Assembly (NCBI RefSeq): GCF_000019525.1
Contig: NC_010506.1
Location: forward strand, 1,736,001 to 1,800,000
Source of the DNA: Shewanella woodyi ATCC 51908
Lineage (GTDB): Bacteria; Pseudomonadota; Gammaproteobacteria; Enterobacterales; Shewanellaceae
Direction: 5' to 3'
DNA length: 64,000 nt
Shown here piece by piece: positions 26,915 through 37,103 of this stretch. The notes beneath the pieces are model-generated. The model ran no database searches, was not told the origin of the DNA, and saw nothing but the letters and a program-made list of their open reading frames with translations. Position 1 is the stretch's first letter. Every line of letters begins with the position of its first letter. The position numbers and the translations under genes are program-made.

Positions 26915-27775
26915 TTACAGATGTGTCCTTAGCTCGAACAGTTCAGGGAAAAAGCTGATATCCAAGGCTTTTTTAAGAAAGCTTACACCCGATGAGCCGC
27001 CTGTGCCCATCTTATTGCCTATGATGCGCTGAACGGCATACATATGCTTAAAGCGCCACTGCTGAAAGGCGTCCTCAATATCAATTAACTTCTCTGCCAG
27101 CTCATAAAGCTCAAAATGTTCATCGGCGTTGCGATAGACACTAAGCCAAGCATTGAGTACTGATTCATTGGCTTGATAAGGCTGAGTGAAATCACGATTA
27201 AGGGCGCTGTCATCAATTGGCAATCCCTGCTTATGTAGCACGCGAATGACTTCATCATAGAGGCTAGGGCGCTCGAGGATCCCCTGCAGTTCACTGTGTA
27301 CCTGTTCATTACTCTCATGAACTTGAATAAGATCGGCATTTTTATTGCCCAGTAGGAACTCAATCTTACGATAACCGTAGGATTGAAAGCCGGAGGAGCG
27401 GCCCAATGCATCCCTAAATTTTAGGTAGTCAACAGGGGTTAAGGTCGACAGTATGTTCCAGGATTGAGTCAGCTGGTTTAAGATCTGTTTGACTCGGGAG
27501 ATCACCTTAAAGGCGTGGCTAAAATCCCCCTGTTGAACATTATGGATCATAGTGTCTAGCTCGTTGCCAGCCAATTTTAGCCACAACTCACTGGTTTGAT
27601 GAATGATAATAAACAGCATCTCATCGTGAACCTCTGATTGTGGATGCTGGGCAGATAGTACCTGCTCAAGACAGAGGTAATCACCGTAGGACATATCGTT
27701 GTTAAAGTCGGTATGGATGGAGTCTTCCATCTCTCGGGTATTGCCTTGTTTAGGATTATTATGTGGGCATACCAT
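26915..27775 (-). CDS. kynA: Tryptophan 2,3-dioxygenase
   Basis: Heme enzyme that opens the indole ring of L-tryptophan to N-formylkynurenine, the entry reaction of the pathway. The all-helical 286-residue protein has the family elements MSYGDYLCLEQVLSAQHP, HDEMLFIIIHQTSELWLKL, SGFQSYGYRKIEFLLGNKN, the proximal heme histidine in WRFKHMYAVQRIIG and the substrate loop GTGGSSG. The ATG used lies two bases after the kmo stop; an internal ATG at residue 16 is possible. It lies between kmo and the formamidase gene. Confidence 0.96.
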   Translation of the reverse strand: MVCPHNNPKQGNTREMEDSIHTDFNNDMSYGDYLCLEQVLSAQHPQSEVHDEMLFIIIHQTSELWLKLAGNELDTMIHNVQQGDFSHAFKVISRVKQILNQLTQSWNILSTLTPVDYLKFRDALGRSSGFQSYGYRKIEFLLGNKNADLIQVHESNEQVHSELQGILERPSLYDEVIRVLHKQGLPIDDSALNRDFTQPYQANESVLNAWLSVYRNADEHFELYELAEKLIDIEDAFQQWRFKHMYAVQRIIGNKMGTGGSSGVSFLKKALDISFFPELFELRTHL

Positions 27776-27777
27776 GG

Positions 27778-29148
27778 TTATCTCTCCAGTTTCTCTAATA
27801 CAAGTTTATGCAGTAATTGGTAAACATGGGGGGATTGCCACTCTTGATGAATATTATCCAGTTGCATGATTTCGTCCATGATCTCGTTTTGTATGTCACC
27901 TGTGGTCAGTGCAGATGAGTAAGATAGATGCGGAGAGAAGGTGACCATCGAATACAGAGGAACCCAGAGCTGTGGGTACATTCTATTGAATTCACTTTCA
28001 ATTTTCTTGCGCAATAGGAAGTTACTATCGCCTGATAAATCACTCATTTCAACAAAGTTTCGTTTTGCAAGCTCGATAATGGCATCGCCATTGGGTTTTC
28101 TCTCCGCTTGATAGGCGGTTAAGATCTGTTCCCAATTGTGTTCATGGGTTTGAATTAACTCATTAAGAATACGGCAATCTTCAAAGCCGCAGTTCATCCC
28201 CTGTCCATAGAAGGGCACCATGGCATGGGCTGCATCACCGATAAGTCCCACCTTGTTATTGACCACCCAAGGGTAGATATGAACTAGGCATAGAGGAGAG
28301 GCTGATTTCTGCATAAACTCATCGACTGGATTGTCGAGAAGCGGCAGAGCATCAGCAAAGTTATCTTCAAAAAATTGAGTAACTTTCTCTTTGCTATCAA
28401 GTGATTGAAAAGAGAGTTCCCCTTCGTGATTTAAAAATAGGGTGCAAGTGAAAGAGCCATCATTGTTAGGCAGAGCGATAAGCATAAAGGCTTTTCTTGG
28501 CCAGATATGCAGGGCGTTCTTTTCCAGTTTGTGGCTGCCATCTTGGTTAGGGGCTATGGTCAACTCAATATAGCTCTGTGGCATATATTCAAGGCTGTAA
28601 CTTATCCTCTGTCTCGGCAGCTCTTGGGCTAAGCGCCTGACCTTAGAGAAAGCTCCGTCCGCGCCAAAAAGTAGGTCTGTTTTATGTTGCTTTCTGTCTT
28701 CCTCTTTGTTGGAAAACTCACTGTTTAGAGTATCGAAATCGAGTTGAGTTAGATGATGCTCAAAATGGACATCAATTAAGGGCTCCTCTTCGGCCAGAGA
28801 GATAAGCTGTTCATTGATCCCTGCGCGAGAGACTGACCAAATAGCTTGACCCTCCTTGCCGTAGGGCTGCTTGGTCAGGTTTCCCTCTAGGTCGTGCATC
28901 ACACGGCAATACATGGGGATGGCGTGCTCGCGAATCTTATCGTCGAGTCCCACCGCTTGCAGTGCTAGCCAGCCGCGATCGGAGAGGGCTAAGTTAATCG
29001 ACTTACCTTGATAGATACTGGCTTTACGTGAATCGACTCTGGACTCAAATAGATCGACCTTGTACCCCTGTTTGGCTAACATGACCGAGAGTAGAGCGCC
29101 TACAGGCCCCGCCCCGGCAACTGTGATATTTTTCACCTGCTTATCCAT
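27778..29148 (-). CDS. kmo: Kynurenine 3-monooxygenase
   Basis: FAD- and NADPH-dependent hydroxylation of kynurenine to 3-hydroxykynurenine. The N-terminal dinucleotide fold [26 protein letters not shown] is followed by the family segment [19 protein letters not shown], and the second FAD motif is [25 protein letters not shown] (about 307-331). The 456-residue length agrees with Bna4-type enzymes, and two hydrophobic patches near the C-terminus may give membrane contact. The start overlaps the end of kynU by eight bases. Its presence commits the pathway to 3-hydroxyanthranilate and not anthranilate. Confidence 0.96.
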
Positions 29149-30433
29149 GTTGCCTCCAGTTTTGCGCTAAGACTTTTAAGGTTTGCCCTAACAGATAGAC
29201 ATCTTCGAAGCTGTTATAAAGTGGCGTTGGTGCCAGTCTGATCACATCTGGCTCACGAAAGTCGGCAATGACTCCAGCTTTGGTGAGTGCCTCAAAGAAC
29301 TCTTTATTGGTGCCCACTAGCTTGATTGAGAGCTGACAGCCACGTTGAGTAGGGTCGGTGGGAGTGATGATTTCAAGCTTAATATCGGTAAACTGATTAA
29401 CGATATCGTTGAAGACAAACTCAAGGTAAGCGGTCAGTTTAAGGCTTTTGGCTCTGAGGTTTTCAATCCCCGCCTCGTGGAAGATATCCAGTGAGGATTT
29501 CAGTATCGCCATGCCCATCACTGGCGCGTTACTTATCTGCCAGCCCTCTGCGCCTGTCATCGGCTCAAAGCTATTTTCCATCAAGAAACGTCGCTCTTTA
29601 TTGTGCCCCCACCAGCCGCCGAAACGGTTTATCTTAGTGTTGTTGCCGTGGCGGTCGTTGACAAATATGCCGCCTACGTTGCCTGCGCTGGAGTTGAGGT
29701 ATTTATAGGTACACCAAGCGGCAAAATCCACATCCCAGTCGTGAAGATGCATCGGGACGTTACCCACTGCGTGAGCCAGATCAAAGCCCGCTAATGCACC
29801 AACACCATGGGCGGCTTTAGTGAGTCGTTGCATATCAAAAAGTTGCCCTGTGAAGTAGTTAACGCCACCGAAAAACAGCAGTGCCAACTCATCGGCATTG
29901 TCATTTACCGCGGCAATAATATCCTCTTCACGGATCAGGTATTCACCCTCTCGTGGGGAGATCTCAATAATCGCATCATCAGGGTCGAGTCCATGGTGAC
30001 GCACTTGAGTTTCCAGCAGGTAGCGGTCTGACGGGAACATCTTGGCTTCACTGATTATCTTAAAGCGTTTGGCTGTAGGCTTATAAAAAGAGACAAACAG
30101 CAGGTGCAGGTTAGTTGTGAGCGAGTTCATGCAGACCACTTCCGACTCGTTGGCACCGACTAGTTCTGCTGAGGCTGGGGTTAAGATCTCATGGTAACTG
30201 ACCCAAGGATTGACAGCGTGAAAGTGTCCCTCAACACCCCACTTAGCCCAATCTTCTAGCTCTTGATTGATATGCTCCTTGGCTGTTTTAGGTTGTAACC
30301 CTAATGAGTTACCTGTGAAATAAAGCACCTCTTTGCCATCAATAACAGGGTGATGAAATTGATCGCTATAGTGCGCTAGTGGATCATTCCTGTCTTGCTG
30401 CTGAGCAAATGCGAGTGTATTTTCAAATATCAT
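29141..30433 (-). CDS. kynU: Kynureninase
   Basis: PLP enzyme that splits 3-hydroxykynurenine to 3-hydroxyanthranilate and alanine. The PLP lysine is in [18 protein letters not shown] (about residue 238), the aspartate that binds the pyridine nitrogen in [10 protein letters not shown], and the C-terminal substrate motif is RGCQLSIKL. 430 residues is standard. There is a nine-base gap to the upstream decarboxylase gene and an eight-base overlap with kmo. Confidence 0.96.
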
Positions 30434-30442
30434 GGTGATCCC

Positions 30443-31228
30443 TTATTTGCTAGCTTGGCTGCTGCTGTTGTTAGAAGTACTGAACTGGCAGGGCGATAGG
30501 CCCTCTATCTCAGTGGAGATGGTTTGTCCTGGCTTTAAGGCAACGGCAGCGGTTGCTGCCCCTGCTAAGATTATCTGCCCCGCTTGTAGCGATTCGCCAT
30601 ATTGGGCGACACAGCGAGCGGCTTCGATAAGCGAGTTAAGCGGATGGTCTAAAATATCTTTGCTACTGCCGCGCTCGACCTCAGCATCATTGACTTTGAG
30701 TATCATAGACAGACCGTCAATATTGGTGTCAGGGCTGTGCCAAGGTCCGACGACAAAGCCTGTGCTCGAACAGTTATCGGCTATGACATCACTTAAGGAG
30801 AATTTAAAGTTTTGATAGCGGGAATCGATAACCTCAATTGCCCCCGCAACTGCATCAATAGCGTCATATGCCTCCTCTTTGGTCACTATGCCTGCAAGTG
30901 GCTTTTTCAGGCGAAACGCGATCTCAGGTTCAGCTCTGGGGTGAACATATTTGCTTAAGTCTATGCTGCCGCCATCTTGGATCATCATGGCGTCGGTGAG
31001 TCGTCCCCAGATTAGGTCGTCGACGCCCATCTGAATCATCTTGGCTTTGCTAGTAAATCCCATCTTGTAACCGACCAACTTCTCACCTCTAATTAGCCGT
31101 TGCTCGATACTGATCTTTTGTACCTTATAGGCATCATCGAGGGATAACTGAGTGGTTGAGGAGAGCTGGGCTATGCTGGCTGCATCTGCGGCTGCCTGGT
31201 CGAGTTTTTTGGCTAAATCTATAAGCAT
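30443..31228 (-). CDS. 4-oxalocrotonate decarboxylase
   Basis: Member of the MhpD/DmpH fumarylacetoacetase-like family, 261 residues, expected to remove CO2 from 4-oxalocrotonate to give 2-oxopent-4-enoate. The conserved segments are LVGYKMGFTSKAKMIQMGV, RAEPEIAFRL with the metal-binding glutamates, and IEVIDSRYQNFKFSLSDVIADNCSS. It is homologous to the hydratase at 12009-12800; I assign the decarboxylase role here because the other copy is coupled to the aldolase and dehydrogenase. In related pathways decarboxylase and hydratase form a complex. Confidence 0.85.
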   Translation of the reverse strand: MLIDLAKKLDQAAADAASIAQLSSTTQLSLDDAYKVQKISIEQRLIRGEKLVGYKMGFTSKAKMIQMGVDDLIWGRLTDAMMIQDGGSIDLSKYVHPRAEPEIAFRLKKPLAGIVTKEEAYDAIDAVAGAIEVIDSRYQNFKFSLSDVIADNCSSTGFVVGPWHSPDTNIDGLSMILKVNDAEVERGSSKDILDHPLNSLIEAARCVAQYGESLQAGQIILAGAATAAVALKPGQTISTEIEGLSPCQFSTSNNSSSQASK

Positions 31229-31289
31229 AGGGTTTATCTCTTGTTATTTTTCTGATTTTTAACCGCTAATTTTCGGCGGCGAAATGCTG

Positions 31290-32896
<1,607 letters not shown>

Positions 32897-32908
32897 TTAT
32901 TATTCTTG

Positions 32909-32971
32909 TCGCAACTCGCAACTCGCAACTCGCAACTCGCAACTCGCAACTCGCAACTCGCAACTCGCAAC
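32909..32971. repeat. Nine perfect tandem copies of a heptamer (TCGCAAC)
   Basis: Sixty-three bases consisting of nine identical TCGCAAC units (GTTGCGA on the transcribed strand) between the deaminase and dioxygenase genes of the operon. It starts seven bases after the deaminase stop and ends 34 bases before the dioxygenase start, so it lies in the mRNA between two co-transcribed genes. Confidence 0.97.
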
Positions 32972-32977
32972 TAGGAC

Positions 32978-33406
32978 CTAGAGCGGCTTGTAGGCCACGG
33001 CTTTACACTCAATCAAAAGGTGCGGATGTGGCAGTTGATGTACTGCAACTGTGGTGCGAGTTGGCCCGCTGTAGTCAAAGTATTCTGAATAGACACGGTT
33101 GTAGCCGGCAAAGTCATTCATGTTGACGAGGAAGGTGCTGATTTCGACTAGATCGGTTAAATCGGCATCGACGGATCGCAATAGGTCTCGAATATTGTCA
33201 ATCACTGCGCGAGTTTGAACTTCAATATCTAGATTGGTTGCACCCATCTCATCGACCTCAACACCAGCAAAGCTGTTATCTGGCAATCTTGAGCTTGTGC
33301 CAGAAACATAGATAAAATCGCCAGCACGTTTAAGGTGGGGGAAGCTACCTCTTGGTTTAGCTTTTCCCGCGACGAGTGTTGCTCTTGTTTTATCGTTTGG
33401 CTTCAT
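32978..33406 (-). CDS. 2-aminomuconate deaminase (RidA/YjgF family)
   Basis: Hydrolyses 2-aminomuconate to 4-oxalocrotonate and ammonia in the 3-hydroxyanthranilate meta-pathway. RidA-fold trimer: [18 protein letters not shown] and the C-terminal [23 protein letters not shown] with the family arginine and glutamate. At 142 residues it is longer than ordinary RidA (about 128), as for the NbaF/AmnD-type deaminases. The function is assigned by operon context, since RidA paralogues are hard to separate by sequence alone. Confidence 0.88.
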   Translation of the reverse strand: MKPNDKTRATLVAGKAKPRGSFPHLKRAGDFIYVSGTSSRLPDNSFAGVEVDEMGATNLDIEVQTRAVIDNIRDLLRSVDADLTDLVEISTFLVNMNDFAGYNRVYSEYFDYSGPTRTTVAVHQLPHPHLLIECKAVAYKPL

Positions 33407-33470
33407 TGGTATCTTTTCTCGTTTTCATGGCCAAGTTGAAGTGGTACCCAACGTTGGCTTTAGTATTAAA

Positions 33471-34937
33471 TTAACTATCAATGTGGATACAGATATTGAC
33501 CGGTTCGCTATAGAAGGCGAGGGAGTGCTTTCCTCCTTCACGACCAATTCCTGATAATTTTACGCCGCCGAAAGGAGCACGAAGATCCCGTAGGAACCAA
33601 GTATTCACCCACACTAGTCCGACATCTAACTGGGGGGAGACGCGGTGGGCGCGGGAGAGGTTTTCACTCCATACCGAAGCGGCGAGGCCATAGTCAGTGT
33701 TATTGACTCTTTCTATCACCTCATCTTCATCATCAAAGGGTGATACATGGCAGATGGGACCGAAGATCTCCTCCTGATTCACTCGTGCATCATCACTGAG
33801 TCCGGTGATGATAGTTGGCTCGATAAAGCAGCCCATATCACGCTCGTCATTAAACTTAGGAACACCGCCACCAGTGACAAATGTGGCGCCTTCATCTTTG
33901 GCGAGTTGATAGTAGGAGAGAACCTTTTGCTGGTGGACTTTAGAGACCAGTGGGCCGATAAATACATCTTTATCTTTTGGGTAGCCGATCTTTATCTGCT
34001 CCGCTTCATGCTTAAGACCTTGGATAAAAGCGTCAAAAAGGGAGTGATGAACATAGACTTTCTCAGTGCAGAGACAAACCTGTCCGCAGTTGGTAAAGCT
34101 AGAGCGAGTTACGCCCTTTATCGCTTTATTAAGATCTGCATCAGCAAAAACGATGGCTGAGTTTTTACCGCCGAGTTCAAATGAGATAGGTTTTACGCGG
34201 TCAGCAACTGACCTCATAATCTGTCTACCTGTGGAGGATGCGCCGGTGAAGGTGATGGCATCGATTCCGTGGTGGCTGGTCAGTGCATCGCCTACGGCAC
34301 GACCTCGTCCTAAAATCAGGTTGAATGCGCCTTTGGGGACACCCACTTCATCCATCACTTGTGCGAGGAGAAAAGCGGTGGATGAGGTCTCCTCTGAGGG
34401 CTTTAATATCACGCTATTACCACACGCCATGGCAGGGGCAATTTTCCAGGTCGCCAATAGTAGAGGTAGGTTCCAAGGAGAGATAACCCCAACCACGCCT
34501 AGAGGTTTATTGACACTGTAGTTGAGTGCTTTATCTCCCGTTGGTGTGTCAGTGATAAAGGTTTCCCCTGAATTAAACTTCGCCAGATCGGCAAAAAACC
34601 GGAAGTTAGCTGTGCCACGGGGAATGTCTATGGTCTTGACTTGAAAAAGGGATTTGCCTGTGTCGGCAATTTCGGCTGCAATAAACTCTTCTTCACGCTC
34701 AGCCATCCTATCGGCGACCTTGTGTAGCAGTGCGCAGCGCTCATTGACTGTCATCTTGCCCCAAGTTGAACGTTGAGCGGATCGTGCGCTTATTACCGCA
34801 TCTTCAATCATCTTTGGTGTTGCTTCACTGATATGGGCAATTGTTTGACCATTGACAGGATTAATATTGTCAAAATGAGTGTCGCTATTAATGAAATGAC
34901 CATCAATGTAGCTGGTTAATATAGGTAACTCAGACAT
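33471..34937 (-). CDS. 2-aminomuconic-6-semialdehyde dehydrogenase
   Basis: NAD-dependent aldehyde dehydrogenase, 488 residues, expected to oxidise 2-aminomuconate semialdehyde to 2-aminomuconate. The Rossmann-site motif FTGASSTGRQI, the general-base glutamate in SFELGGKNS and the catalytic cysteine in NCGQVCLCTEKVYVH are present; PFGGVKLSGIGREGG is the C-terminal signature. The related 2-hydroxymuconate semialdehyde dehydrogenases look very similar, but the context (ACMSD and deaminase genes next door) favours the amino substrate. It is the first gene of the operon, with AAGGG before the start. Confidence 0.93.
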   Translation of the reverse strand: MSELPILTSYIDGHFINSDTHFDNINPVNGQTIAHISEATPKMIEDAVISARSAQRSTWGKMTVNERCALLHKVADRMAEREEEFIAAEIADTGKSLFQVKTIDIPRGTANFRFFADLAKFNSGETFITDTPTGDKALNYSVNKPLGVVGVISPWNLPLLLATWKIAPAMACGNSVILKPSEETSSTAFLLAQVMDEVGVPKGAFNLILGRGRAVGDALTSHHGIDAITFTGASSTGRQIMRSVADRVKPISFELGGKNSAIVFADADLNKAIKGVTRSSFTNCGQVCLCTEKVYVHHSLFDAFIQGLKHEAEQIKIGYPKDKDVFIGPLVSKVHQQKVLSYYQLAKDEGATFVTGGGVPKFNDERDMGCFIEPTIITGLSDDARVNQEEIFGPICHVSPFDDEDEVIERVNNTDYGLAASVWSENLSRAHRVSPQLDVGLVWVNTWFLRDLRAPFGGVKLSGIGREGGKHSLAFYSEPVNICIHIDS

Positions 34938-35200
34938 CTGTCTTGCCCTTAATTCGCAGTCGATATGGATTTGAATATATTTTTAAGGTTATCTGCTTTT
35001 AAAAAATAACCATAATTTTATAAATCTTCTATTTAGATACAAAAAATGAATGCTTTGTGATTAGGCTATAGGTTTACAGGCTTTATGGGGACAGTGTTTG
35101 AGTGTTTTTGAGTCTGATAATTATGACCACCTTTGTTACGCATTTGTTGTTTTGCTGAAGATAAAAAGCTGGGCAGTGCGATTTTTGTCCGTATGATGAA
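34938..35200 (-). promoter_or_regulatory. Promoter region of the kynurenine operon
   Basis: AT-rich region upstream of the first operon gene. It contains the LysR-type site copy (35037-35051) about 100 bases before the start. A GGTTAT/ATAACC dyad (34987-35011, 13-base spacer) lies between that site and the gene. A precise -35/-10 pair is not evident to me. Confidence 0.45.
35037..35051 (-). promoter_or_regulatory. Second copy of the LysR-type site
   Basis: Read on the - strand, ATTCATTTTTTGTAT differs at one base from the site at 12964-12978 before lysR. It lies 100-114 bases before the start of the kynurenine operon, a usual position for a LysR-type recognition site. Confidence 0.5.
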
Positions 35201-35467
35201 TATACCCAAACAACTTCAAGATGCAGGATTCAGCATGTCGAGAAGTTACAGAGTTCAAGGCATGAAATAGTAGGACTAGTTATTCTAATTCAATATTTCA
35301 TAACACTGAAAAATGTTGCTTCTCGCCATGCCCTTCGGGAGTTACCGTAGAATTGCTGCACTGCGTTAGTGATATCAACAAGGGAATAACCATTATCCTC
35401 AATCACTGCCTTGTTCAGCTATCCTACGGGAGCTCTGAAACGATCATCTTGAGGTAGCTTGGGTATA
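35201..35467. mobile_element. MITE-like element with 23-bp imperfect terminal inverted repeats
   Basis: A 267-bp non-coding element. The left end TATACCCAA...TCAAGATG (35201-35223) and the complement of the right end (35445-35467) agree at 20 of 23 positions. Inside, AACAAGG and CCTTGTT arms (about 35379-35416) make a further dyad. The ends are rich in TA, and a TA target duplication is possible. It lies between the kynurenine operon promoter and the symporter gene. It has no transposase. Size equals that of the element at 9707-9972, but the end repeats are different. Confidence 0.72.
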
Positions 35468-35532
35468 TATACAAAATAACAAAACAATAATAAGCCTTTA
35501 TTTTACATGGCTTTATAATAAGGTTGTTAAGT

Positions 35533-36882
35533 ATGAGTGTACGTGGACAGTTTTCATCTAAGCTTGGTTTTGTACTCGCGGCGGCAGGGTCTGCTGTGGG
35601 ACTGGGGAACATTTGGGGTTTCCCTACTCAGGTTGCTAGTAATGGTGGTGCCGCTTTTGTTCTAGTCTATTTGATATTAACGTTTTTATTAGCCTACCCC
35701 ATCTTAATGGCTGAGTTAGTAATAGGGCGTTATTCTCAGTCGAACATGGTTAATGCGCTTCAGGGAATATCTCAAGGTCCTGTGAGTAAATTAAGTGGAA
35801 AACTATCTGGTTACTGGGCACTAACAGTTGTTTGTTTAATTTTAAGTTTTTACTCCATCGTTGCGGGGTGGATGTTGGCTTATGCACTAGCGTCTATCAC
35901 TGACCTATTAGGCTTAGAACAAACATCGCTTTGGCTTACGGCATTTTCAACACCGAGAAACTTAATATTTTGCTTTATCTTCTCTTTATTAACAGTAGGG
36001 ATTGTTCATAAAGGAGTGAGCGATGGAATAGAGAAGTGGTCGGCTAGATTGATGCCTTTGCTATTAATTTTACTTATTTCTTTGATTATTTTTGTGGCGA
36101 CTCTTGATGGCGCTGCTTTGGGTTGGGAAGTTTATGTTATTCCTGACTTTGCTAAAATATTGCATTCAGATCTATTAATTAGTGCTCTAGGGCAGGCTTT
36201 CTTCTCACTCTCTTTGGGGGTTGGAACCATGCTTATTTATGGATCATATGTCAGTAAAAAAGAGAATATAGTGACCTTAGGGGCTCAAGTCACCTTAGTG
36301 GATATTGGCATCGCAATATTAGCTGGCATGTTAATTATTCCTGCCATGTATGTGGCACAACATAATGGCGTGACTATTTTTACTGAAGCTGGTGAATTAA
36401 TTAATGGTGATAGATTGATATTTACAGTGATCCCAGAGCTATTTACAGCGATGGGAGATCTTGGCAATGTTATCTCTTTTGTTTTTTTCTCATTGATGGC
36501 GATTGCAGCCGTCACCTCATCCATCTCTATGCTTGAAGTGCCTGTTGCTTACACGGTTGAGAACAGCTCACAACCCAGAAGTCGGGTCACTTGGCTGATT
36601 GGTGCCATCATTGTGTTAATAAGCACTAGTATTGTATTTAATTTTGAGTTGCTGTTTGGAGCGGTTATTTCATTTACCACTCAATATAGCCAACCTCTAC
36701 TTGGGTTAGTTTTATCTCTATTTGCAGGCTGGGTGTGGCGACGAGACTCGATATTAAGTGAGTTGAAGCTGGGTTGTCCTGAGATTGAGCATTCATTGTT
36801 TTGGAAAATATGGCCAAGTTATGTCCGTTTTGTTTGTCCTGTGATTATTTTGGTGATGTTTTACCATTCAGTGTTTAATTAG
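35533..36882 (+). CDS. Sodium-dependent transporter, NSS (SNF) family
   Basis: Inner-membrane sodium symporter of the neurotransmitter:sodium symporter/LeuT family, 449 residues and 11-12 membrane segments. Membrane segment 1 has GSAVGLGNIWGFPTQVASNGG with the unwound substrate and sodium site; segment 6 has FFSLSLGVGTMLIYGSY. Bacterial members carry amino acids, including tryptophan (TnaT) and tyrosine. Divergent from the kynurenine operon, so tryptophan uptake is the simplest inference. I use the ATG at 35533; an upstream TTG at 35524 is less likely. Confidence 0.9.
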   Translation: MSVRGQFSSKLGFVLAAAGSAVGLGNIWGFPTQVASNGGAAFVLVYLILTFLLAYPILMAELVIGRYSQSNMVNALQGISQGPVSKLSGKLSGYWALTVVCLILSFYSIVAGWMLAYALASITDLLGLEQTSLWLTAFSTPRNLIFCFIFSLLTVGIVHKGVSDGIEKWSARLMPLLLILLISLIIFVATLDGAALGWEVYVIPDFAKILHSDLLISALGQAFFSLSLGVGTMLIYGSYVSKKENIVTLGAQVTLVDIGIAILAGMLIIPAMYVAQHNGVTIFTEAGELINGDRLIFTVIPELFTAMGDLGNVISFVFFSLMAIAAVTSSISMLEVPVAYTVENSSQPRSRVTWLIGAIIVLISTSIVFNFELLFGAVISFTTQYSQPLLGLVLSLFAGWVWRRDSILSELKLGCPEIEHSLFWKIWPSYVRFVCPVIILVMFYHSVFN

Positions 36883-37103
36883 TTTTATCTTTTTAATTTG
36901 TATTTTTTATATTGTTTAAATGGGCTCATTGTTGTATCAGCATTAAATAGCTGCACTATTAAACTCTAGCGCTATTTAATACTGAGAATGGAATTTAAAA
37001 TCATAACTATTTACCTCACATTTGTCAGTATTAAGCCTTCAACCTAAAACAGAATAGGCTGTGGCAAGTTGTTGCTCAGGTAAAGTGATAGGGAGTTATT
37101 ATA

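Noticed and set aside
32909..32971. CRISPR-like array
   Set aside because: The heptamers are directly adjacent without spacers; it is a simple tandem repeat.
34987..35011. GGTTAT/ATAACC dyad as the same operator as 12879-12902
   Set aside because: Only part of the half-site is shared and the spacer is 13 rather than 8 bases, so common recognition is not supported.
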